DNA of 64,000 nt, taken from Formosa undariae. Its GTDB lineage: Bacteria > Bacteroidota > Bacteroidia > Flavobacteriales > Flavobacteriaceae. The position numbers and the translations under genes are program-made. The notes beneath the pieces were generated by a model. The model did not search any database. It was given only the letters and a program-made list of their open reading frames with translations, and was not told the DNA's origin. Shown here piece by piece: positions 8,066 through 17,105 of this stretch. The stretch is taken from the NCBI RefSeq assembly GCF_042427615.1, contig NZ_JBHMEZ010000032.1, positions 1-64,000 of the forward strand, read 5' to 3'. Within the stretch, counting starts at the first letter, position 1, and every line of letters begins with the position of its first letter.

Positions 8066-10681
8066 ATGAACACACAAATTAATTCCTGTTTCAAAAACAG
8101 TTTTTTCTTCCTAATCACGTTATTTTTTGCTCTAAAAGCAAGTGCTCAAGAACCTATTAAGGTTTTCATTTTGGCAGGGCAATCGAATATGCAAGGCCAT
8201 GGTGAAATGGAAAAAGGAGAAAAAGGAAATCTTAACTGGGTTGTTAATAACGATAAAACAGGGAAATACAAAAACCTACGCGATGCCAATGGCGAGTGGG
8301 CAAAAAGAGACGATGTTTATATTCACGCAACCGATAAGTTCGATTCTATAAAATCAGGAAAATTAAGTGCTGGATATGGGGCTTATGCCACAACTATAGG
8401 TCCAGAATTAGAATTTGGAAGAGTTGTAGGAGATCAATACGGCAACAAAGTATTACTTATTAAAACCACTTGGGGAGGAAAAAGTATAAATGTAGATTTT
8501 CGTCCACCAAGTTCTGTGAGCGATAGTGGGTATGTATCATTACCTTCAAAACCAAAAGATACCGGATATTATTATGTAAAAATGTTATCTAACATTTACG
8601 AAGTATTAGACAATCTTCACGATTATGTTCCAGATTACAACGGAGAAGGTTACGAAATTTCAGGATTTGCATGGCACCAAGGTTGGAACGACCGCGTTAA
8701 CAAAGAAGCAAATAAAGCTTACGAAGAGAATTTAGTTCATTTAATAAAAGATGTACGTTCAGATCTAGGCACACCTACACTTCCTTTTGTAATTGCTACT
8801 ACAGGAATGAAAGGCTGGGAAGATAAAGATCCTAGAGCACTTTCTATAATGAATGCACAATTAGCCATGGCAAATTATCCTGAATTTAAGGACAATGTAT
8901 CTGTTGTAGACACTAGAGATTTCTATAAAGAAAGAGCAGATTCTCCTGCAAATCAATTTTACCACTGGAATAGAAACGCAGAATCTTACTTACTTATAGG
9001 AGAAAGTTTAGGTAAAGCGATGGTCGACTTAAAAGCAAAACAAACAGCAAGCAACGTTATTCAACCAATAAGAAATGTAGCACGTTACGATAGTGATTTC
9101 TTAACACCAACACCACCGGTAGGATGGAATAGTTGGAATGCTTTTGAAAAAGATATCGATGAAAATAAAATAAAGCAGATTGCAGATATAATGGTGAGTT
9201 CTGGAATGCGAGATGCTGGCTATAAATTCCTTGTATTAGATGATGCTTGGATGGCTGCAGAACGTAATGAAAACGGACAATTAGTAGCCGATTCTATAAA
9301 ATTCCCTAATGGCATGAAGGCTGTAGGTGATTACATACATAGTAAAGGTCTTAAATATGGCATCTACGAATGCCGAGGCGATTTAACATGTCAGAATTTA
9401 CCTGGTAGTTTTGAACATGAAGAGATAGACATGCAATCGTTCGCAGATTGGGGTGTAGACTATATTAAACTGGATGCGTGTTTTGCTAAGAAAAACGGAA
9501 GATTATCGAGTGAAGACTTTGATGTATACCACAAAGCTATCTTAAAAACAGGACGCCCTATGGTGCTTAGTATTTCAGATTTCGGAAGTGGAGCTTGGGC
9601 CTGGGGCGGTAAGAATTACGGTGAATTATGGCGTACTTCTGGGGATATATTCCCTAGAATTCAATCGGTTTATCGTTGTGCAGAAACCTCTGGAGGAAAC
9701 GGTGCAATACACCCTGCATTTAACGGATTATGGCAATTTGCAGGTCCAGACAGCTGGAACGACCCAGACATGTTACAAGTTGGAAATCTAAAAAGTATTA
9801 CTGAAGACAAAGTCCACTTTAGCTTGTGGAGTATTTTAGCAGCACCTATTATGGCAGGTAACGATCTTCGTGAAATGTCTGATGAGGTTAAAAATATAAT
9901 CACCGCAAAAGAAGTACTTGCTATTAACCAAGATCCAAGAACACATCAAGGATACAGAGTTTATGAAAAAGATAGTATAGAAATATACAACAAACCTTTA
10001 TCAGACGGAACAACTGCTGTGTTAATGCTTAATAAAGGTGAAAAAATAGCAGATATCACAGTCCTTTGGGAACAAATCGGATTAGCAGGAAAACAACCTG
10101 TAAGAGATTTATGGCTTGAAAAAGATTTAGGAGAATTTAATGAATCTTTCACTGCTAAAAAACTGGGGAAACACGAACACCTTTTAATTAAAGTAGGTAC
10201 AATTGGAAGTCCGCTAGTCGCTGGACCAACACCCATTACAGAAGATAAGTATACGGTCTCTAAATCAGGTACAACCTATTTAAGTGATATTTATTATATG
10301 GCTAAAAAAGGAAATGCTCCAGTAGAAGATAAAACGTTCCACGGCGAAAAAATTAAAATCGGACGTAAAAAATTCAGTAAAGGATTAGGCGTTAAAAGTA
10401 ATGCAGAAATGATGTATCGTCTTAACGGAAGAGCAGACCGTTTTCAAGCGACTGTACAAATGGACAGATCTTCTCCTAAAGATTCTATAGGACGTTTTCA
10501 AGTTATGGTAGAAGAAAAATTTGGAGGCCGCGTGTTATTTGACAGTGGAAAAATGAAAAGAGGAGATAAACCTGTTGAAATAGATATAGATGTAAAAGAT
10601 TTAGAATTTATTTTATTGGATTTCTCTGGAAAAAAAGTATTTGGAAACTGGGGTGACCCGAAAGTTATAAGCAATAAATAA
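8066..10681 (+). CDS. Esterase (SASA-like) - GH27 alpha-galactosidase-like - NPCBM fusion
   Basis: 871 residues from the ATG at 8066; the frame is open further upstream only with a TTG inside the preceding gene, while 8066 gives a clean signal peptide ending ASAQ. Domain 1 (about 30-325) is a SASA/CE6-like esterase: ILAGQSNM with S40, TTWGG, FAWHQGWND. Domain 2 (about 347-715) is GH27: PPVGWNSWNAF, LDDAW, YIKLDAC with nucleophile D470, WRTSGDI with acid/base D527, SWNDPDML. Domain 3 (about 727-871) matches an NPCBM carbohydrate-binding module (KFSKGLGVKSNAEM). It would deacylate and then remove an alpha-galactosyl (or alpha-N-acetylgalactosaminyl) end. It sits between the trimodular esterase and GH31, 12 nt before the latter. 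Confidence 0.88.
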   Translation: MNTQINSCFKNSFFFLITLFFALKASAQEPIKVFILAGQSNMQGHGEMEKGEKGNLNWVVNNDKTGKYKNLRDANGEWAKRDDVYIHATDKFDSIKSGKLSAGYGAYATTIGPELEFGRVVGDQYGNKVLLIKTTWGGKSINVDFRPPSSVSDSGYVSLPSKPKDTGYYYVKMLSNIYEVLDNLHDYVPDYNGEGYEISGFAWHQGWNDRVNKEANKAYEENLVHLIKDVRSDLGTPTLPFVIATTGMKGWEDKDPRALSIMNAQLAMANYPEFKDNVSVVDTRDFYKERADSPANQFYHWNRNAESYLLIGESLGKAMVDLKAKQTASNVIQPIRNVARYDSDFLTPTPPVGWNSWNAFEKDIDENKIKQIADIMVSSGMRDAGYKFLVLDDAWMAAERNENGQLVADSIKFPNGMKAVGDYIHSKGLKYGIYECRGDLTCQNLPGSFEHEEIDMQSFADWGVDYIKLDACFAKKNGRLSSEDFDVYHKAILKTGRPMVLSISDFGSGAWAWGGKNYGELWRTSGDIFPRIQSVYRCAETSGGNGAIHPAFNGLWQFAGPDSWNDPDMLQVGNLKSITEDKVHFSLWSILAAPIMAGNDLREMSDEVKNIITAKEVLAINQDPRTHQGYRVYEKDSIEIYNKPLSDGTTAVLMLNKGEKIADITVLWEQIGLAGKQPVRDLWLEKDLGEFNESFTAKKLGKHEHLLIKVGTIGSPLVAGPTPITEDKYTVSKSGTTYLSDIYYMAKKGNAPVEDKTFHGEKIKIGRKKFSKGLGVKSNAEMMYRLNGRADRFQATVQMDRSSPKDSIGRFQVMVEEKFGGRVLFDSGKMKRGDKPVEIDIDVKDLEFILLDFSGKKVFGNWGDPKVISNK

Positions 10682-10693
10682 TAAAACATAATT

Positions 10694-12733
10694 ATGAAAA
10701 AGAGAGCTATTTTAATCCTTTTGTTCATTGTATCATCAATGTATTCTTTTGAAGGCTATTCTCAAGATCAACAAGAAGGTCCATTTACAAAACAAGAAAA
10801 CAGATTAATTTGGGAAAACGAGGGACAATTATTCTGGATTGACGCTTTTGGAGAAAATGCATTGCGTTTCAGAAGCTCTAAGAGTCTAAGAATAACCGAT
10901 GAAGATTGGAACTTACTCCCACAACCTAAAGCACAACTTGAAATAACTATTAGTCCTAAAAAAGCTACAGTTATTAACGGAGATATTCGTGCCGAAATTG
11001 AATCTAGAAATGGGCGTGTAACCTATTACAACAAAGAAGACGAAATCTTATTAAAAGAAGCAACACACCCACACCACTTACACTTTGCAAGACAGTTTGA
11101 AAGTAAAGGAAGTGATCATTTTGAATTAAAAGTAACTTTCGATGCCGATGCAGATGAGCACCTTTACGGAATGGGTCAATACACAAACGACCGCTTAGAT
11201 TTAAAAGGAACCGTCTTAGAACTTGCTCAAAAAAATACTCAAATATCAATTCCGTTTTTACTTTCCACTAAAGGATACGGATTTATCTGGAACAATCCTG
11301 CGATTGGTAGAGCAGAATTATCGATGACGCACACTAGCTTTTACGCTGAGTATGCAAAACAAATAGATTATGTTATTTTCCCGGGAGATACGCCTGCTGA
11401 TCTAGTAGAGCATTATGCAGATTTAACCGGTAAATCACCAAAAATGCCAGAATACGGAACCGGATTTTGGCAATCTAAATTAAGATATCACTCTCAAGAA
11501 GAATTATTAAATGTTGCCAGAGAATATAAAAAAAGAAACTTACCTATTTCTGTAATTGTAGCCGACTTTTACCACTGGCCTGTAACTGGAGACTGGAAGT
11601 TTAATTCAGAATTATGGCCAGATCCTAAAGCGATGGTCGAAGAATTAAGAAGTTTAGATATAGAACTTATGGTTTCTGTCTGGCCAACTTTAGCTGAAAA
11701 AAGTGAGAACTATAAATATTTCACAGAACATAATTTTACTATCCGTCCAGAATTAGGAAACAACTTATTCTTAAAAGCCAATGACGATTTAACGTTTGTA
11801 GATGTTACGTACCCAAAGGCTAGAAAAGCCATGTGGTCTAAGTTAAAAGAAAACTATTTCGACATGGGAATTCGCATGTTTTGGATGGATGAAGCAGAAC
11901 CGGAAATTGAACCTTTAGAATACAAAAATATTAGATATTATAGAGGTAACGGTTTAGAAGTCTCTAACATTTACCCTTACAATTTTGCTCAGGCGATATA
12001 CGAAGGCCAACAAGAAGGTGGACAAAAAGAAGTGATCAACTTAATTAGAAGCGGTTGGATTGGAAGTCAGAAATTCGGAACATTACTTTGGTCTGGAGAT
12101 ATTAGCGGAGACTTCCCTACACTAAGAAAACAAGTAAAAGCAGGATTAAACATAGGATTAGCAGGAATCCCATGGTGGAACACAGATATTGGAGGATTCT
12201 ACGGTAGCTCTACATCAGAAGACTATAAGGAATTACTTATTCGTTGGTTTCAATTTGGTGCCTTTAGCCCAGTTATGAGAATGCACGGTGTAATAAGCCC
12301 TACAGTAAAATTAGAAGGTCAGATTACAAACTCAGGTTCACCTAACGAAGTTTGGAGTTTTGGAGATAAACCATACGAAATCATGTCTCGCTACCTAATC
12401 ATCAGAGAAAAACTTCGTCCATACATTCAAAAGCATATGGATATCGCTTCAGAAAAAGGAACACCCCTAATGAGACCTTTATTCTACGATTTCCCTAATG
12501 ATGATGCCACCTATACAATAGATGACGAATACATGTTTGGACCAGACATTTTAGTTGCTCCAGTTTTAGAAGCTAAAGCAAAATCTAGATCTATTTACTT
12601 ACCTGAAGGTTCTAAATGGAAAGATGTACACAGCGGAAAAACCTATAAAGGCGGACAAACTATTACATACAAAGTATCGATAGAAGACATTCCGTTATTT
12701 ACAAGAAATGGATATACCCTAAAACTTAAATAA
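10694..12733 (+). CDS. Glycoside hydrolase family 31 (alpha-xylosidase/alpha-glucosidase-like)
   Basis: 679 residues, signal peptide ending GYSQ. An N-terminal beta-sandwich (about 25-250) precedes a TIM barrel: TGFWQSKLRYHSQEELL (about 256-272), SVIVADFYHWP, nucleophile motif FWMDEAEP with D399, and acid/base LLWSGDISGDF with D469. The C-terminal beta domains run to the end. The FWQSKLRY and FWMDEAEP forms are those of the Bacteroidota alpha-xylosidase-like branch of GH31, although alpha-glucosidases and alpha-galactosidases also exist in the family. Spacing is 12 nt after the GH27 fusion and 18 nt before GH78, so co-transcription is likely. Family is certain; sugar specificity is not. Confidence 0.92.
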   Translation: MKKRAILILLFIVSSMYSFEGYSQDQQEGPFTKQENRLIWENEGQLFWIDAFGENALRFRSSKSLRITDEDWNLLPQPKAQLEITISPKKATVINGDIRAEIESRNGRVTYYNKEDEILLKEATHPHHLHFARQFESKGSDHFELKVTFDADADEHLYGMGQYTNDRLDLKGTVLELAQKNTQISIPFLLSTKGYGFIWNNPAIGRAELSMTHTSFYAEYAKQIDYVIFPGDTPADLVEHYADLTGKSPKMPEYGTGFWQSKLRYHSQEELLNVAREYKKRNLPISVIVADFYHWPVTGDWKFNSELWPDPKAMVEELRSLDIELMVSVWPTLAEKSENYKYFTEHNFTIRPELGNNLFLKANDDLTFVDVTYPKARKAMWSKLKENYFDMGIRMFWMDEAEPEIEPLEYKNIRYYRGNGLEVSNIYPYNFAQAIYEGQQEGGQKEVINLIRSGWIGSQKFGTLLWSGDISGDFPTLRKQVKAGLNIGLAGIPWWNTDIGGFYGSSTSEDYKELLIRWFQFGAFSPVMRMHGVISPTVKLEGQITNSGSPNEVWSFGDKPYEIMSRYLIIREKLRPYIQKHMDIASEKGTPLMRPLFYDFPNDDATYTIDDEYMFGPDILVAPVLEAKAKSRSIYLPEGSKWKDVHSGKTYKGGQTITYKVSIEDIPLFTRNGYTLKLK

Positions 12734-12751
12734 TAAATAGATTAAAATCAT

Positions 12752-15196
12752 ATGAAACTATCACCAAAATTAATTGGGGTTTTAATGCTGTGTGGGTTAA
12801 CATTCACTGTGTTCAGTTGTCAGAATTTATCATCCAAAAAAACAGTGAAAAATTCACCAGAAGTATCAACGACTGGATTCAATTTAGACAATGCATCTTG
12901 GATTACATATGAAAGACCTTTACCAGAAAAAGATTCTTTATTTTATTTAAACCACCCTGCCCCTATCTTTAGAAAGGAATTCAATTCTAAAGAAAGCATA
13001 AAAAAAGCAACACTATATATTACTGCTGCAGGTTATTATGAAGCCACAATAAACGGGGAAAGAATAGGAAAAAACATACTAGATCCTGCGTGGACAGATT
13101 TTAGTAAGCGCATTTTTGTTTCTGAATATGATATTACATCTCAGATAAACGAAAACGAAAACTGTTTAGGTGTTACTTTAGGAAATGGTTTCTACAATCC
13201 GCTTCCTCTAAGAAAATGGGGACGAAGAAATTTAAGAACCGATCTTACCGTTGGAAAACCTACTGTAATTGCTAAATTAATAATTGAGTACACAAACGGT
13301 GAAACGGAAGAAATTGCAACCGACGACACTTGGAAATACAGCTATGGTGCCATTCAAAAAAACAGTGTTTACATTGGAGTTGCTTATGATGCAACTAAAG
13401 AAATAAATGGATGGAAGACTAATGGTTTTGATGATTCTAAATGGTCTACTGCTATTATTGATAATGGACCTGGAGGCGATTTACAAAAAGCATTCTTTCC
13501 ACCAGTTCAAATCACAAAAACTTTAACGCCTACCGCCATTACATCTCCAGAGAAAGAGGTTTATATTGTAGATATGGGTGTGAATTTTACAGGAACATTT
13601 AAAATGAAAATGACTGGTAAAAAAGGAGACACTATTAATTATAGATTTGGTGAACGCATTTATGATGATGGATCATTAAATCCAATGACAACCGTTATTG
13701 GTCAGATTAAAAGAAAGGGCGCAGGTGGCCCAGGTGCACCAGACATTGCATGGCAAACCGATAGTTATGTTATGGGTGATTCTGAAGCATGGTTCCAACC
13801 TCCTTTTACATATCACGTTTACAGATATATCGAAATTTCAGGTTTAAAAGAAAAACCAAAAACAGAAGATATACAAGGTCTTATGTTTCATACTAATGTT
13901 GAAAATGAAAATACCTTCAGCAGTTCATCGGACTTACTTAACAGCATTCAGGAAATTTCAGAACGGTCATTCTTAACCAACCTTATTAGTGTACAATCAG
14001 ATTGTGCTGCTCGTGAAAAATTCGGTTACGGAGGTGATTTAAATGCCACAAGCGAAGCTTATATAAATAACTTCGACATGAAAGGTATCTATCGTAAAAC
14101 GGTATATGACTGGGTAGATGCCATGAAAGATTCTACGTTTGTAGATACAGCGCCTTTTACTGGTGTTGAATATTGTGGGATTAGCTGGGAATCTGCTTAT
14201 TTAACGACACAGTATTACCTATACCTTTATTATAATGATACAGATTTTGTAAAAGAAATGTATGAGAAAAATAATAAATGGATGGATAAAGTTGCTAGAA
14301 TTCACCCAGACGGCATGGTAAATAAAGGACTAAGCGATCACGAATCTTTACTACCTGTACCCGTACAATTAATAGGAACCTCTCACTACATGCAATGTGC
14401 CGAAATCATGGAAACATTTGCAAAAGTGATGAACGACAAAGACAATGAATTAAAATACAGACAACTTGCGGACCATTTAAGAACACTTGTTAAAAATGAA
14501 TTCTGGGATAAACCTGTAAAGACTAAAATTAATCGTCAGACTTTATTCTCTACACTACTTTACCACAATATAGTACCTACAGAAGAGTTGGAAGCAGCTA
14601 AAGACTCATTACAAAATGCTATTAACAACGGACCTTCTGGACATTTAAACACAGGTATATTTGGTACTAAATATGCTTTAGAGGCGGTTTCTAAAAACAT
14701 TTCTCCAGATACTGTTTTCGATATCGTTAATAGTAAAGCATACCCAGGATGGGGCTTTATGGTAGCTAATGGAGCGACAACTATTTGGGAAACTTGGAAA
14801 GAAAGCGAAGGTACATTTTCTAACAATCACCCGATGTTTGGATCGGTTTCAGAATGGTTTTACAGATGGTTAGGTGGTATTCAGCCAGATCCTAAGCATC
14901 CTGGTTTCAAAAAATTTATTTTGACGCCTTCAACACCAGAGGGATTAGAATTTGTTAATACGAAATATAACTCTCCATTTGGAACTATAGTTTCTAATTG
15001 GAAAAAACTGACCTCAACCTCTTACGAGTATACGTTTGCTATTCCTTCCGAAAGTAGTGCACAAGTTAACTTGACTCTTAATCCTTCCCAAGACATTAAA
15101 ATCTTAAAAGACGGTGAAGTATTTAATCAAGAAACAAAATCAGGTCAGTTTGATTTGGAAGCAGGTAATTACAAAATTGTAATTGCAGATAAATAA
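12752..15196 (+). CDS. Alpha-L-rhamnosidase, glycoside hydrolase family 78, lipoprotein
   Basis: 814 residues with a lipoprotein signal ending VFSC (C23). The order is that of classic GH78: an N-terminal rhamnose-binding-like beta domain (about 65-240, with AGYYEATINGERIG), a linking beta domain (about 255-380), the (alpha/alpha)6 barrel (about 390-725), and a C-terminal beta domain. The family signature QSDCAAREKFGYGGD includes the likely general acid E422, and the barrel end has TTIWETWKESEGTF near residue 680, the usual place of the base. It removes terminal alpha-L-rhamnose. The second GH78-type gene starts 10 nt downstream. Rhamnose in a sulfated marine glycan would suit ulvan-like or rhamnogalactan-like chains, but no ulvan lyase is in view. 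Confidence 0.92.
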   Translation: MKLSPKLIGVLMLCGLTFTVFSCQNLSSKKTVKNSPEVSTTGFNLDNASWITYERPLPEKDSLFYLNHPAPIFRKEFNSKESIKKATLYITAAGYYEATINGERIGKNILDPAWTDFSKRIFVSEYDITSQINENENCLGVTLGNGFYNPLPLRKWGRRNLRTDLTVGKPTVIAKLIIEYTNGETEEIATDDTWKYSYGAIQKNSVYIGVAYDATKEINGWKTNGFDDSKWSTAIIDNGPGGDLQKAFFPPVQITKTLTPTAITSPEKEVYIVDMGVNFTGTFKMKMTGKKGDTINYRFGERIYDDGSLNPMTTVIGQIKRKGAGGPGAPDIAWQTDSYVMGDSEAWFQPPFTYHVYRYIEISGLKEKPKTEDIQGLMFHTNVENENTFSSSSDLLNSIQEISERSFLTNLISVQSDCAAREKFGYGGDLNATSEAYINNFDMKGIYRKTVYDWVDAMKDSTFVDTAPFTGVEYCGISWESAYLTTQYYLYLYYNDTDFVKEMYEKNNKWMDKVARIHPDGMVNKGLSDHESLLPVPVQLIGTSHYMQCAEIMETFAKVMNDKDNELKYRQLADHLRTLVKNEFWDKPVKTKINRQTLFSTLLYHNIVPTEELEAAKDSLQNAINNGPSGHLNTGIFGTKYALEAVSKNISPDTVFDIVNSKAYPGWGFMVANGATTIWETWKESEGTFSNNHPMFGSVSEWFYRWLGGIQPDPKHPGFKKFILTPSTPEGLEFVNTKYNSPFGTIVSNWKKLTSTSYEYTFAIPSESSAQVNLTLNPSQDIKILKDGEVFNQETKSGQFDLEAGNYKIVIADK

Positions 15197-15206
15197 AAAA
15201 CACTTA

Positions 15207-17009
15207 ATGAGATTACTTCTTATAAATATTCTAATCGTGCTTGGACCTTTTCTAAATGTTCAAGCACAAGATTATACCGAAGTCAAAGCAAAATTTGAGC
15301 ACAACTTACACAAACCTGTAAACATTCAGAAGTTAGGCGATGGTCATTATTTTATAGATTTCGGCAAGGCATATTTCGGAACAATTTCTTTAAAACCCAA
15401 TGCATCTCAAAAGGACTCCGTTGTTTTTCACTTGGCAGAGCAGCTTTCGACAGAGCACACTGTTAACAGAAAACCAAAAGGAACCATAAGATACCAAAGG
15501 GTTATGTTACCGAATCTAAATAAAGGAGACGCAACAGATCTTATACTACCAAAAGTTATAGGTAACACTAAACCTGAAGCCATAGCACTTCCAGAATCAT
15601 TTGGAGTGATTATGCCATTTAGATATTGTGAGATAGAGAACTTAAAAATCCCGATAGACGACCTTATAATCCATCAGAAGGTCGTGCATTACAAGTTCAA
15701 TGACGAGGCTAGTTATTTCACGTCTTCAGACACTATACTTAACCAAATTTGGGACATCTGCAAGCACACCATTAAAGCCACTAGTTTTGCGGGCTATTAT
15801 GTAGATGGAGATAGAGAACGCATTCCTTATGAAGCCGACGCGTATATCAATCAACTTAGTCATTATGCTTTCGACAATGAATATTCTTTAGCGAGAAGAA
15901 CTAACGAATATTTTATTTCTACCCCTACATGGCCTACCGAATGGATACTTCATACGGCTAAAATGTTTTATTACGATTATTTGTACACAGGAGATACCGA
16001 ATCGATTAGTAAATTTTACAATAAGCTAAAAGATAAAACGCTCATCGAATTGGCTAGAGAAGATGGCTTAATTACGACCGACAATGAAAAGTTGAATAAG
16101 GAATTAATGACGCAACTGGGGTTTGAAAACAGAAAGAAAATTAGAGATATTGTAGATTGGCCAATGTCGGAACGTGACGGTTACGAGATGAAAGCGATAA
16201 ATACCGTAGTCAATGCGTTTTATTTTGAAAACCTTATAATGATGTCTCGCATAGCCGAAGCCTTAGATAAAAAGGAAGACGTTCTGTTTTTTAAAGAAAA
16301 AGCAAACCAAGTAAAAGTCCTTATTAACGACAAATTGTTCGATAAATCTACAGGACTGTATATAGATGGTGAAAATTCTAGCCACTCCTCGCTTCACGCA
16401 AACATGTTTCCTTTAGCATTCGGAATAGTGCCAGAAGCACGCAAGGAAGCCGTCATTACATTTATTAAATCTAAAGGGATGGCGTGTAGTGTTTACGCGG
16501 CTCAATATTTATTAGAAGGTTTATATAAATCGAATGAAGCAGAATATGCTAAACAATTAATTACGGCTACAGACCACGACAGAACGTGGTGGAATATGAT
16601 TAAAACTGGATCGACCATGACTTTGGAAGCTTGGGATATTAAATACAAACCAAATCTAGATTGGAATCATGCTTGGGGGACAGCGCCAGGGAATATAATT
16701 ACAAGAGATTTATGGGGTATTAAGCCTATAACTCCTGGTTTCGAAATGGCAGAAATCTATCCTCAATTAGACAATCTTAGTTTTTCAGAAATTAAAGCAC
16801 CTACTATTAAAGGTCCGATTACAGCAAAATTCAAAAAGATAGACGATCATAATTCTGAATATGAAATTGAACTACCTAAATCCATGAACGGACAGTTTAG
16901 AATTCCTTCTGGAAACTGGAAATCTATAAAACATAACGGCGTAGTAATACATAAAAAAACCAAATTAAAGCTTAGCGAAGGACGTAATACGATTACACTA
17001 AAAAAGTAA
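15207..17009 (+). CDS. GH78-like alpha-L-rhamnosidase, second type
   Basis: 600 residues from ATG 15207, which gives a good signal peptide (ending NVQAQ). The frame extends upstream only through a TTG that overlaps the previous gene. The (alpha/alpha)6 barrel carries the variant signature VDGDRERIPYEADAYIN (about 200-217), seen in a distinct rhamnosidase group, and a late W-W-N-M-I-K-T-G-S-T-M-T-L-E-A-W-D stretch with a candidate catalytic glutamate. The C-terminal beta domain starts near 515. It lacks the long N-terminal rhamnose-binding module of the neighbour at 12752, so the pair probably acts on different linkages. It is in the same operon. Confidence 0.85.
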   Translation: MRLLLINILIVLGPFLNVQAQDYTEVKAKFEHNLHKPVNIQKLGDGHYFIDFGKAYFGTISLKPNASQKDSVVFHLAEQLSTEHTVNRKPKGTIRYQRVMLPNLNKGDATDLILPKVIGNTKPEAIALPESFGVIMPFRYCEIENLKIPIDDLIIHQKVVHYKFNDEASYFTSSDTILNQIWDICKHTIKATSFAGYYVDGDRERIPYEADAYINQLSHYAFDNEYSLARRTNEYFISTPTWPTEWILHTAKMFYYDYLYTGDTESISKFYNKLKDKTLIELAREDGLITTDNEKLNKELMTQLGFENRKKIRDIVDWPMSERDGYEMKAINTVVNAFYFENLIMMSRIAEALDKKEDVLFFKEKANQVKVLINDKLFDKSTGLYIDGENSSHSSLHANMFPLAFGIVPEARKEAVITFIKSKGMACSVYAAQYLLEGLYKSNEAEYAKQLITATDHDRTWWNMIKTGSTMTLEAWDIKYKPNLDWNHAWGTAPGNIITRDLWGIKPITPGFEMAEIYPQLDNLSFSEIKAPTIKGPITAKFKKIDDHNSEYEIELPKSMNGQFRIPSGNWKSIKHNGVVIHKKTKLKLSEGRNTITLKK

Positions 17010-17105
17010 TTTACTTACCTATAACCCAGCTGTAAAATTTTATTCGCTACTGAGACACCAAAAATAAAACCAATGATATTTAACTCTTCACATAACTTAT
17101 TAACT

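Noticed and set aside
12752..17009. Ulvan PUL assignment based on rhamnosidases and sulfatases
   Set aside because: No ulvan lyase, GH105 or GH39-type enzyme is present, so naming the substrate would go beyond the evidence.
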